From NCBI GenBank assembly GCA_023254645.1, contig JALRLA010000067.1, positions 1 to 9,723 on the forward strand: 9,723 nucleotides of DNA, written 5' to 3'. The translations under genes were made by a program, and so were the position numbers. The notes below the pieces were generated by a model. That model was given only the letters and a program-made list of their open reading frames with translations. It did not search any database and was not told the origin of the DNA. Below are positions 1 through 6,464 of the stretch, in pieces (within the stretch, counting starts at the first letter, position 1; each line of letters opens with the position of its first letter). Source of the DNA: Bacteroidia bacterium. GTDB taxonomy: Bacteria; Bacteroidota; Bacteroidia; NS11-12g; UBA955.

Positions 1-120
1 GGTCCTGGCGGGCTACGCGGTGGCCCCTTCGGCGGGGCACATTCCCCAATACCGGGCGTATGGCGCGCCGCGTTTCCGGCGCATGACCGGGGCCGAAGGC
101 ACCAACGGCAAGGGCCATCG
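1..120. other. GC-rich segment of foreign or chimeric origin
   Basis: Counting by hand, 87 of the first 120 bases are G or C (about 72%), against 47-53% in sampled rows further in. Plus-strand frame 2 is open from base 2 to a TGA at 131-133 (43 codons). It has mostly G or C third positions, as expected of the C-terminal end of a gene from a GC-rich genome. The peptide contains HIPQYRAYGAPRFRRM; I do not recognise it. Its last few codons overlap bases that clearly belong to the ferredoxin in another frame, so the reading frame itself is probably broken at the junction. This could be an assembly chimera, a recombination breakpoint or a real but unusual neighbouring gene; I favour the chimera. 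Confidence 0.5.
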
Positions 121-152
121 CCGATGGGAATGACCTAACAGGCAGCTTCCAA

Positions 153-368
153 TTGGCCAGCGGATCCGTGGTGGACGCCCATGAAAAGTTTGCACCGGTC
201 AGCGACGAGGTCTACTACATTGTTCCTGATAAATGCACCGAATGCGTAGGATTCCACGAAGAACCTCAATGTGCCGCGGTTTGCCCTGTTGATTGCTGTG
301 TTCCCGATCCTGACCACGTCGAAACAGAAGACATCCTGCTGGACCGCAAGTCTCGGTTGCACTTGTAA
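153..368 (+). CDS. 4Fe-4S dicluster ferredoxin, 5'-truncated
   Basis: This is the C-terminal part of a small bacterial ferredoxin that carries electrons through two [4Fe-4S] clusters in the cytoplasm. The segment has the family pattern YYIVPDKCTEC, an eight-residue insert, then CAAVCPVDCC, which ligates the second cluster, followed by VPDPDH. Full-length relatives are about 110-118 residues and begin with a CxxCxxCxxxCP motif for the other cluster. That half is missing. Similarity continues in frame upstream of the nominal TTG start as DGNDLTGSFQ, back to about base 120, so the TTG at 153 is not a natural start. None of the three forward frames upstream encodes a cysteine motif, so a simple frameshift does not explain the loss. 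A lone remnant of this kind would probably not work. The identity is clear, but whether it is a functional gene is doubtful. Confidence 0.8.
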   Translation: MASGSVVDAHEKFAPVSDEVYYIVPDKCTECVGFHEEPQCAAVCPVDCCVPDPDHVETEDILLDRKSRLHL

Positions 369-395
369 TGGTTTTGAAGCCGCTTCACCGAAGTC

Positions 396-444
396 TGGCC
401 GTCCCTAGCATCAGGTCTGCCCAATTTGGCCGTCCATAGAATCA
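396..444. repeat. imperfect 18-bp direct repeat in convergent spacer
   Basis: Two copies lie between the convergent ferredoxin and udk ends: TGGCCGTCCCTAGCATCA at 396-413 and TGGCCGTCCATAGAATCA at 427-444. They match at 16 of 18 positions and are 31 bp apart start to start. No gene or hairpin terminator explains them. They may be a small duplication or a protein-binding pair. Confidence 0.6.
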
Positions 445-450
445 AGGCCC

Positions 451-1101
451 TCAAATATTCCCCAATTCAGCCACTACTGTGGCGTCGGCATGCGCCAAAA
501 TTCGGTCGATGATGTACTCGACATCTTCGTGCACGGGGCCGTCGTTTTGAACCACCAAGTCGCAGCGCTCTTTGTGCGGAAAAATGAATTGCTCGTAGGC
601 CGGCATCACATGGTGTTCCCACTGGTGTAGGGAGCGCTTGTGGGGAATGCCCCTGAATTTCACGTCTCGTTTGATTCGGCGATCAAAACACAATTGGGTG
701 TCGCAGTCAATGAAAATGCGGTAATCCAGCAGCGAATCAACATTGGAAAATTCCAACACGAACAATCCTTCTACCAACAACACGGGTGCTGGAGAGATGA
801 TTTCCGTTTGCTCGGGAGCGTCGTAATTCTCAAACTGGTACTTCTTGATCAGCACAGGGTTGTAGGCAATCAAGTTGCGCAAATCCTCGTAAAAGCGCTC
901 GTGGTACAAGGCATTCGGCAAATCGTAATTCGCCTCCCCGTAAGCATCAATGTGCTGATCTTCCAATGGGCGGTAATAGTCATCAAAGCCGACAATGGAC
1001 ACCTTGTCGCCCATTCGCTCTTTCAATGCGCGTACGTAGTGGCTTTTTCCAGAACCAGAAAGGCCTGTCATGCCGATCACAAAAGGTTTGATGCTAGACA
1101 T
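451..1101 (-). CDS. udk: uridine kinase
   Basis: Uridine kinase phosphorylates uridine and cytidine to UMP and CMP with a nucleoside triphosphate, in cytoplasmic pyrimidine salvage. The 216-residue product has the usual length for the family. It opens with the P-loop GLSGSGKS (residues 13-20). The nucleoside-site segment FDDYYRPL (39-46) follows, then the strand APVLLVEGLFVLEF, in which the VEG precedes the Walker-B-like region. The lid-type segment RRIKRDVKFRG comes next. All key elements of the family are intact. The ATG at 1101 is one base after the TGA of the upstream repeat-protein gene, so the two are almost surely cotranscribed and translationally coupled. No separate promoter is seen. 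The closest alternative is the related phosphoribulokinase-type P-loop kinases, but the DDYYRPL motif favours uridine kinase. Confidence 0.93.
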   Translation of the reverse strand: MSSIKPFVIGMTGLSGSGKSHYVRALKERMGDKVSIVGFDDYYRPLEDQHIDAYGEANYDLPNALYHERFYEDLRNLIAYNPVLIKKYQFENYDAPEQTEIISPAPVLLVEGLFVLEFSNVDSLLDYRIFIDCDTQLCFDRRIKRDVKFRGIPHKRSLHQWEHHVMPAYEQFIFPHKERCDLVVQNDGPVHEDVEYIIDRILAHADATVVAELGNI

Positions 1102-1102
1102 A

Positions 1103-2179
1103 TCAGCGCTTTTTGCGTTTGTGAAACTTTTGCTTGATCAACTCCCCTTGGCTGTCGTACCACTGGGTAGCCAGCAAATATCCGTCGGCATCGTAGAGTT
1201 TCCACTCTCCCACCATGGTTCCCAAATCGTATTCACCTTCCCGCTGCTGGTAATGGGTCACAAACCCGTGTTTCCAATGCCCATCGCGCTCGCCAGAAAC
1301 AAACATTCCTTCTTCTTCGACTTCCCAGACATTCTTCAAGAGCGTGGGCTCCCACACCTCTTTCTTTTTGCTGTACCAACCGTCTAGTACATCCATTGAA
1401 AAGGTCTCAATGCTCAGGGTGTCGCCAAAAAAACCAAAGGTGCAGAAGGAACCGTTTTTCTTGCCCTTGCTGTACCACCCTTCTTCAATTTTGGCACACA
1501 ACATGGGGTCATAGGTTCTGCGAACGCTGTCCAAAAGGCCATTTTTGTAATACTCCTCAATGCCCGGGCAACCGCTGCGGTGGGCAACGTAATTGCGGCC
1601 GTGCTGAATACCGTGATTATAATCGCGAATGTAACGGTAGGTCGAATCCCTATAATAGGCGACCACTTCCCCGTGAGGTTTGCCTTGCTCAAAATAAGTT
1701 TCCTGCTCACGGGCCCCGTTTTCGTAATACGTGACCGACCAGCCTTCACGAATTCCCAAGGCATAATTCACCTCGTATTGCAAGCCTCCAAAGGGATAGT
1801 AACCTTGAATCAGGCCGTCCAACTCCCCACGGGTATAGGTTCCCTTGCTCTTGATGGCCCCATCGATGTAATGGTAATCGTAGGCCCCATTTTTTTGACC
1901 GCGCACCCAGGTTTCGTGGGCCATCAAAGCCGACTTCTCGTTGTATTCGAAGTATTCCCCGTCTTGCAAACCATTCACATAGCCAATTTCACGGTAAATG
2001 CGGTTGTCGGGCCACATCTCAAAAGCGCGTCCCGTAAAGGGTTGGCCTTTGTAGGTAGCCACACCGTTTTCCTGGATCAAGGCTTCGTATTTGATCTTCT
2101 TCGTCAAGGCTTGGTTCTGGGCATGAAGACCCAGCGTTGCCATTGCGCAAGCCAAGGCGATGAAAAAATGCTTGTACAT
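1103..2179 (-). CDS. exported MORN-like (YwqK-type) repeat protein
   Basis: The protein has 358 residues. An N-terminal signal peptide (hydrophobic FFIALACAMATLGL) probably ends LHA|Q near residue 20, a type-I pattern common in Bacteroidota; the Cys at 11 is too early for a convincing lipobox. The rest is built of tandem units of about 20-25 residues with the pattern G-x-x-x-G-x-W/Y-x-x-Y-x-x-x-G, for example GYVNGLQDGEYFEY, GELDGLIQGYYPFG, GIREGWSVTYYENG and GERDGHWKHG. These resemble the MORN_2/YwqK family of β-hairpin repeats, which are abundant in Bacteroidota and mostly of unknown role. The C-terminus is strongly basic (KFHKRKKR). Similar proteins are sometimes named antitoxins by annotation transfer, and I see nothing supporting that here. 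It likely acts in the periplasm or at the surface. It is the first gene of a pair with udk, 1 nt apart, with a -7 box only 4 nt before its ATG. Confidence 0.8.
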   Translation of the reverse strand: MYKHFFIALACAMATLGLHAQNQALTKKIKYEALIQENGVATYKGQPFTGRAFEMWPDNRIYREIGYVNGLQDGEYFEYNEKSALMAHETWVRGQKNGAYDYHYIDGAIKSKGTYTRGELDGLIQGYYPFGGLQYEVNYALGIREGWSVTYYENGAREQETYFEQGKPHGEVVAYYRDSTYRYIRDYNHGIQHGRNYVAHRSGCPGIEEYYKNGLLDSVRRTYDPMLCAKIEEGWYSKGKKNGSFCTFGFFGDTLSIETFSMDVLDGWYSKKKEVWEPTLLKNVWEVEEEGMFVSGERDGHWKHGFVTHYQQREGEYDLGTMVGEWKLYDADGYLLATQWYDSQGELIKQKFHKRKKR

Positions 2180-2183
2180 GGTT

Positions 2184-2191
2184 CAAAATTA
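2184..2191 (-). promoter_or_regulatory. -7 box for the repeat-protein/udk operon
   Basis: On the minus strand this reads TAATTTTG, a full match to the Bacteroidota -7 consensus TAnnTTTG. It ends only 4 nt before the ATG at 2179, so transcription would begin at or next to the start codon (a leaderless or nearly leaderless message). A TTG that could be the -33 element is at 2219-2217 but is spaced about 25 nt away, longer than usual. Confidence 0.5.
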
Positions 2192-2202
2192 GCCCAAGCC
2201 AC

Positions 2203-2210
2203 TAGTTTTG
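2203..2210 (+). promoter_or_regulatory. -7 box for the YjbR/PPIase operon
   Basis: TAGTTTTG matches TAnnTTTG exactly and points toward the YjbR-family gene. The GTG start at 2230 lies 19 nt downstream, giving an expected leader of roughly a dozen bases. No clear -33 TTG is seen at the normal distance. It is back to back with the minus-strand -7 box at 2184-2191, so both promoters share about 30 bp. Confidence 0.5.
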
Positions 2211-2229
2211 TGCGACCAATTTGTTCACA

Positions 2230-2592
2230 GTGAACTTCGAGCGCATTCAAGAAATTTGCACAGCACGAGCCGGCGTGAGTGAAGAATTCCCCTTCGACGA
2301 GCACACCCTGGTTTGGAAGGTCAATGGCAAAATGTTCTGCTTGATGGACATTCGAGAATGTTCCAGCTTGGGGCTGAAAGGTGACCCAGACAAGATTGTG
2401 GAATGGCGTGAACAGTACGAGCAAATTGGCACTGGCCCCTATTTGAACAGCAAACATTGGATGCTGGTACACCTAGAAGGCCTGAACCCTACCTTTGTAC
2501 AATCGTTGATTGAACACAGTTACGATTGTGTGGTACGAAAATTGCCAAAAGCCCAGCGATTAGAATTAGAAAAACTCAACCAAATACCATGA
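2230..2592 (+). CDS. MmcQ/YjbR family protein
   Basis: This encodes a small cytoplasmic protein of the MmcQ/YjbR family, about 120 residues. The family fold resembles a double-wing DNA-binding domain, but its cellular role is not firmly established. Diagnostic stretches are [19 protein letters not shown] (residues ~18-36), [20 protein letters not shown] and [15 protein letters not shown] near the C-terminus. I prefer the GTG at 2230, giving [10 protein letters not shown], because relatives begin with MNIE-like sequence followed directly by the first helix. A TTG at 2221 is the only other nearby option and would add three residues. There is no purine-rich ribosome-binding site. The stop codon overlaps the next gene's start (ATGA at 2589-2592), so the isomerase gene downstream is probably translated by coupling. 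Confidence 0.85.
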   Translation: MNFERIQEICTARAGVSEEFPFDEHTLVWKVNGKMFCLMDIRECSSLGLKGDPDKIVEWREQYEQIGTGPYLNSKHWMLVHLEGLNPTFVQSLIEHSYDCVVRKLPKAQRLELEKLNQIP

Positions 2593-3650
2593 AGACCAAA
2601 TCTATATTGACTTCTTTGGCCCTTCTCAGCACCTCTGCTTTGTTGGCCTTCTTTCCTTTTACCATGACTTCAAACGAATATTCATCGAACACGCCAAGCG
2701 ATTTGGCTGATGGCTTGTACGCCAAGATGAGCACCAGCAAAGGTGACATTGTCTTGAAACTGCACTACCAAGAATGCCCCATGACCGTCTGCAACTTTGT
2801 AGGTTTGGCCGAAGGCAACATCACTAACAACGCCGTGCTTCCAGGCACACCATTCTACGATGGACTTACCTTTCACCGTGTCATTGCTGATTTCATGATT
2901 CAGGGTGGAGACCCTGCTGGAAATGGCAGCGGCGGTCCTGGCTACCAGTTTGACGACGAGTGCTCCCCTAACCTCAAACACGAAGGTCCTGGTGTACTTT
3001 CCATGGCCAACGCTGGCCCTGGCACAAACGGTTCTCAATTCTTCATCACTCACGTGGCTACCCCTTGGTTGGACGGCAAACACACCGTATTTGGTCGCGT
3101 TCTGACCGGTCAAGAAGTAGTCAATGCCATTCAGCAAGGCGATGTGATCACCCATATTGAAATTATGCGCATCGGCAAAGACGCCAAGAAATTCAAAGCT
3201 GACGACGAGGCCATGAAAGGCTATAAAGAAGCTGCTGAAGCAAAGGCCAAAGAAACCTTGGCCGCTGCTGCTGCCGAATTCCAAAACTGGGTGGTAAGCA
3301 AGTACCCCAATGCCAAGCAAACCGAAAGCGGATTGTGGTACGTGGTCAACAACCCCGGTAACGGCAAAGTAGCCGAAAAGGGCCACAAAGTTGCCGTTCA
3401 CTACTCAGGTATGCTGGACAACGGTACTGTTTTTGACAATTCGTACCAGCGCGGCGAGCCCATCGAATTCATGTTGGGTGTGGGCCAAGTAATTCCCGGT
3501 TGGGACGAAGGCATTGCCTTGATGAAAGAGGGAGCCAAATACACCTTGATCATTCCATCCAACCTCGGTTACGGGGCTCGTGGTGCCGGCGGAGTTATCC
3601 CTCCCAACGCTACCTTGATTTTCGAAACCGAATTGATGAAAGTCTATTAA
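2589..3650 (+). CDS. dual-family peptidyl-prolyl isomerase (cyclophilin+FKBP)
   Basis: The product has 353 residues and joins two unrelated prolyl-isomerase folds. After an N-terminal hydrophobic export signal (about residues 5-24, no lipobox), a cyclophilin domain spans about 44-195. It has FHRV with catalytic Arg97, the MIQGGDP loop, NGSQFF (148-152) and [12 protein letters not shown] with Trp160, the position that sets cyclosporin sensitivity. An Ala/Glu/Lys-rich helical linker follows (about 200-235). The FKBP domain (about 262-353) keeps the pocket residues Tyr272, Phe282, Asp283, Phe294, Val301-Ile302, Trp305, Tyr328 and Phe345. Fusions in the order cyclophilin-FKBP are described from flavobacteria and spirochaetes. 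All catalytic residues of both domains are present, so both may be active. Likely role: folding of exported proteins in the periplasm. I start at ATG 2589, not further upstream, because it gives the signal peptide and overlaps the previous stop. Confidence 0.93.
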   Translation: MKTKSILTSLALLSTSALLAFFPFTMTSNEYSSNTPSDLADGLYAKMSTSKGDIVLKLHYQECPMTVCNFVGLAEGNITNNAVLPGTPFYDGLTFHRVIADFMIQGGDPAGNGSGGPGYQFDDECSPNLKHEGPGVLSMANAGPGTNGSQFFITHVATPWLDGKHTVFGRVLTGQEVVNAIQQGDVITHIEIMRIGKDAKKFKADDEAMKGYKEAAEAKAKETLAAAAAEFQNWVVSKYPNAKQTESGLWYVVNNPGNGKVAEKGHKVAVHYSGMLDNGTVFDNSYQRGEPIEFMLGVGQVIPGWDEGIALMKEGAKYTLIIPSNLGYGARGAGGVIPPNATLIFETELMKVY

Positions 3651-3671
3651 TAGTCAATCGATAACAGTGTG

Positions 3672-3699
3672 AAAAGGGCCCCAAATTGGGGCCCTTTTT
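3672..3699 (+). terminator. intrinsic terminator after the PPIase gene
   Basis: A perfect stem of AAAAGGGCCCC (3672-3682) with GGGGCCCTTTT (3688-3698) encloses the loop AAATT and runs into five Ts. It lies 21 bp past the isomerase stop and closes the YjbR-PPIase operon. It also insulates pyrG, whose -7 box is about 50 bp further on. Confidence 0.92.
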
Positions 3700-3751
3700 G
3701 TTGTGTTGAAAACTACACAATTACTTTTTCCATGCCCCGAACATGAGGGAG

Positions 3752-3759
3752 TAACTTTG
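3752..3759 (+). promoter_or_regulatory. -7 box for pyrG
   Basis: TAACTTTG is a full match to TAnnTTTG, 28 nt upstream of the pyrG ATG, predicting a 5' leader of about 20 nt. A canonical -33 TTG is not evident around 3728-3733. No attenuator hairpin or riboswitch is visible in this short leader. Confidence 0.55.
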
Positions 3760-3787
3760 TATCCCGTAACGTCTAAATCACGCTGCT

Positions 3788-5392
3788 ATGAGTCAAGCCA
3801 AATATGTTTTTGTTACGGGAGGAGTAACGTCATCACTCGGCAAGGGAATTGTCGCCGCATCACTTGCCAAGTTGCTCCAAGCACGGGGTTATCGGGTAAC
3901 CATCCAAAAATTCGACCCCTATATCAACGTAGATCCAGGTACGCTCAACCCCTATGAACACGGGGAATGTTACGTGACCGAAGACGGGGCTGAAACCGAC
4001 TTGGACTTGGGTCATTACGAGCGTTTTTTGAACGTTCCCACCAGCCAAGCGAACAACGTTACCACCGGCCGCGTTTACCAAACGGTCATTGAAAACGAGC
4101 GCAAAGGCGTGTACTTGGGCAAAACCGTCCAGGTCATTCCCCACATCACGGACGAGATCAAACGCCGCATGCGCATTTTGGGAGAAAGCGGTGACTACGA
4201 TATCGTGATTACCGAGATCGGCGGAACAGTTGGTGACATCGAGTCGCTCCCTTACGTGGAAAGCATGCGCCAGCTCATATGGGACATGGGAGACAGCAAC
4301 GCCATTGTCGTGCATTTGACCCTCATACCCTATTTGAATGCCGCCGGCGAGCTCAAAACCAAACCCACCCAGCACAGCGTAAAAAGCTTGTTGGAATTGG
4401 GTGTTCAGCCCGATGTTTTGGTGTGCCGCACCGAAAAACCCTTGAACCAGGAATTGCGCCGCAAGTTGGCCTTGTTCTGCAACGTACAATCCAATTCGGT
4501 CATCGAAGCCATCGACCTCTCAACCATCTACGAGGCCCCTATGGCCATGTTGAAAGAGAAGTTGGACAAGGCCGTTTTGACCAAGCTCAAATTAAAAACC
4601 ACCGGTGAGCCTGATTTGGAGCAATGGAAAGAATTCCTCTTCAAATTGGAGCACCCCAAGCAGCAAGTAGACATTGCCCTAGTGGGTAAGTATGTCGAAT
4701 TGCCCGATGCCTATAAATCAATCGCCGAAGCCTTCATTCATGCTGGTGCGAGCAACGAGTGCAAGGTCAAATTGACCTATGTGCATTCAGAATTGTTGAC
4801 CGAAGACAATGTGGCGAATAAGCTCGGTTCCTACCAAGGTATTTTGGTAGCCCCAGGGTTTGGCAACCGAGGCATTGAAGGCAAACTCACGGCCATTCGC
4901 TATGCCCGCGAAAACAACATTCCCTTCTTGGGCATTTGCCTAGGCATGCAGTGCTCGGTCATTGAATTTGCTCGTGAGGTCTGCCACTTGGAAAATGCTC
5001 ACTCCTCAGAAATGGACGACAATGCCCAGCACAAGGTCATCGACCTCATGGAAGAGCAGAAGAAAATGAGCCACTATGGTGGAACCATGCGCTTAGGAGC
5101 TTACGATTGCGAATTGAAGAAAGGAAGTTTGGCGGCCAAGGTTTATGGCAAAACTAAGATTTCGGAGCGCCACCGCCATCGCTACGAATTCAACGATGCT
5201 TACAAAGCTCAAATCGAAGCTGCGGGCATGCACATCACCGGCACCAACCCCATGACAGGTTTGGCCGAAGTGGTGGAAATCCCCGATCACAAATGGTTCA
5301 TTGGGGTTCAATTCCACCCCGAATTGAAGAGCACCGTAGCCAATCCTCACCCCTTGTTTGTGGGTTTGGTGAAGGCATCCATGAATAGTTAA
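3788..5392 (+). CDS. pyrG: CTP synthase, glutamine-hydrolysing
   Basis: CTP synthase converts UTP to CTP using ATP and ammonia taken from glutamine. It is the last step of pyrimidine nucleotide synthesis and acts in the cytoplasm. The 534-residue length is normal. The N-terminal synthetase domain (about 1-270) carries [16 protein letters not shown] with its P-loop at 15-20, then [31 protein letters not shown] and the [13 protein letters not shown] segment. After a linker, the class-I glutaminase domain (about 292-534) has the oxyanion-type PGFGNRG (356-362), nucleophile Cys384 in GICLGMQ, and the His510-Glu512 pair in FHPE. All catalytic parts are intact. The ATG at 3788 gives the standard [12 protein letters not shown] opening. 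The gene stands alone, with its own promoter, a terminator before it and a convergent gene after it. Confidence 0.98.
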   Translation: MSQAKYVFVTGGVTSSLGKGIVAASLAKLLQARGYRVTIQKFDPYINVDPGTLNPYEHGECYVTEDGAETDLDLGHYERFLNVPTSQANNVTTGRVYQTVIENERKGVYLGKTVQVIPHITDEIKRRMRILGESGDYDIVITEIGGTVGDIESLPYVESMRQLIWDMGDSNAIVVHLTLIPYLNAAGELKTKPTQHSVKSLLELGVQPDVLVCRTEKPLNQELRRKLALFCNVQSNSVIEAIDLSTIYEAPMAMLKEKLDKAVLTKLKLKTTGEPDLEQWKEFLFKLEHPKQQVDIALVGKYVELPDAYKSIAEAFIHAGASNECKVKLTYVHSELLTEDNVANKLGSYQGILVAPGFGNRGIEGKLTAIRYARENNIPFLGICLGMQCSVIEFAREVCHLENAHSSEMDDNAQHKVIDLMEEQKKMSHYGGTMRLGAYDCELKKGSLAAKVYGKTKISERHRHRYEFNDAYKAQIEAAGMHITGTNPMTGLAEVVEIPDHKWFIGVQFHPELKSTVANPHPLFVGLVKASMNS

Positions 5393-5450
5393 GAAGGGTC
5401 AGTGCCGGCCCATACCAAGTGGACGCTAAGCGCTGCCCTTCCTGGATTTT
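5393..5450 (+). terminator. probable terminator between pyrG and the convergent lipoprotein gene
   Basis: GAAGGG (5393-5398) pairs with CCCTTC (5436-5441) and CAGTGC (5400-5405) with GCGCTG (5430-5435), separated by one bulged T and including one G-T pair. A small CCA/TGG pairing (5410-5412 with 5420-5422) can form inside. A T-rich run follows at 5447-5451. The large loop makes it less typical than the terminator at 3672. It starts immediately after the pyrG stop. Confidence 0.55.
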
Positions 5451-5455
5451 TCGTT

Positions 5456-6463
5456 TTATAATCCCTGAGTAGAGAACAACAAGTCGGTGTAAACCGGCAT
5501 GTGATCGCTGTACCCACCCAAATAAGTGGAACCGCCAAAAGTGCGGTTGGGCCAGCCCTGGTATTTGCCCTCTTGCTGCAGCATGAAATCGTATTTCACG
5601 ATGCACATGGGCTGCTGGGCATCTGCCGGTTCGGCATTGGTGATGATCTGATCGAAGAAATCCCAACCGGTCCACCAGCGAAGCGTACCAATCGTTGAAT
5701 CTTGGCTTCGCAATTGAGCGGCCAAATTCACGCCTGGCAAACTCAACATGGATTCGTTGTTGGGGTTATCATTAAAATCGCCCAAAGCCACCCATTTAGC
5801 ATCCATGTTCTCCTCGATAGCACGATTCAGGCGCTCTGAAGCAAGAATTCGATTCGGCTGGCTTTCTTCCATGCCGTTGCGGCGAGAAGGCCAGTGGTTC
5901 ACGTATACATGAATGGACTGTTGGGTAGCAGAAACGGTTAGGTTGGCATCCAAAACCCCGCGAGTGGCATAACCAGAGGGCAGACTGATGGTCCAATCGT
6001 ACAAATTGGACAAGGCAAACAAGGTGGAGTCGTACATCAAGGCGCAATCAATGCCACGGGCATCTGGACTTTCGATGTGAGCGATCTTCATGCCACGCAA
6101 TGCCGTACATTTAGATTGCAAATCGTACAATACCCCTTCATTTTCCACTTCGGCAAAACCGATGATTTGGGGCTGAATCGAATCAATCACGCGGGCCAAA
6201 TTCGCCAACTTGCGCTCGTAACGCTCGGCTCCCCAAGCGTTCTTACTACCCGGCAAAAACTCTGCATCATCGTTGGGACCGTCGATAGTATCAAAGAGGT
6301 TTTCAACGTTCCAGAAGGCCACCCGAATGGGCGCCATGGCCGTGACCGGCAAGCGCTCAATGGGACCTACCGCATCAAAAATGGGCTCATTGTGGGCCTT
6401 TCGGGCATCGCCACAGGCCAACATCATCATCAGGCCCATGGCCGGCAACCACTGCAGTTTCAT
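5456..6463 (-). CDS. endonuclease/exonuclease/phosphatase family lipoprotein
   Basis: This is a member of the metal-dependent EEP superfamily (DNase I, exonuclease III and inositol-polyphosphate phosphatase fold). The substrate cannot be read from the sequence. The chosen ATG at 6463 gives 335 residues and a lipoprotein signal, MLAC at 14-17 with Cys17 then GD, so it is probably anchored in a membrane outside the cytoplasm. A start 24 codons upstream is possible but would bury this signal and overlap guaB. The catalytic core is complete: FWNVENLFDT (Asn52, Glu54), FAEVENEG (Glu105), VNHWPSRRNG (Asn189, His190), ALGDFNDNP (Asp229, Asn231) and YSDHMPVY (Asp320, His321). The start is one base after the guaB stop, so it is cotranscribed and probably coupled. 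Likely roles are cleavage of extracellular nucleic acid or phosphoester scavenging; that is inference. Confidence 0.87.
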   Translation of the reverse strand: MKLQWLPAMGLMMMLACGDARKAHNEPIFDAVGPIERLPVTAMAPIRVAFWNVENLFDTIDGPNDDAEFLPGSKNAWGAERYERKLANLARVIDSIQPQIIGFAEVENEGVLYDLQSKCTALRGMKIAHIESPDARGIDCALMYDSTLFALSNLYDWTISLPSGYATRGVLDANLTVSATQQSIHVYVNHWPSRRNGMEESQPNRILASERLNRAIEENMDAKWVALGDFNDNPNNESMLSLPGVNLAAQLRSQDSTIGTLRWWTGWDFFDQIITNAEPADAQQPMCIVKYDFMLQQEGKYQGWPNRTFGGSTYLGGYSDHMPVYTDLLFSTQGL

Positions 6464-6464
6464 C

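Noticed and set aside
640..1137. Long plus-strand reading frame opposite udk
   Set aside because: It lies antisense to an intact uridine kinase with all motifs; its translation has no recognisable family features and extends into the neighbouring gene.
2682..3401. 239-codon minus-strand reading frame within the isomerase gene
   Set aside because: It is the shadow of the cyclophilin-FKBP coding frame, which has a complete set of catalytic residues on the plus strand.
3860..4489. 209-codon minus-strand reading frame within pyrG
   Set aside because: It is antisense to a highly conserved, intact CTP synthase frame and shows no independent motifs.
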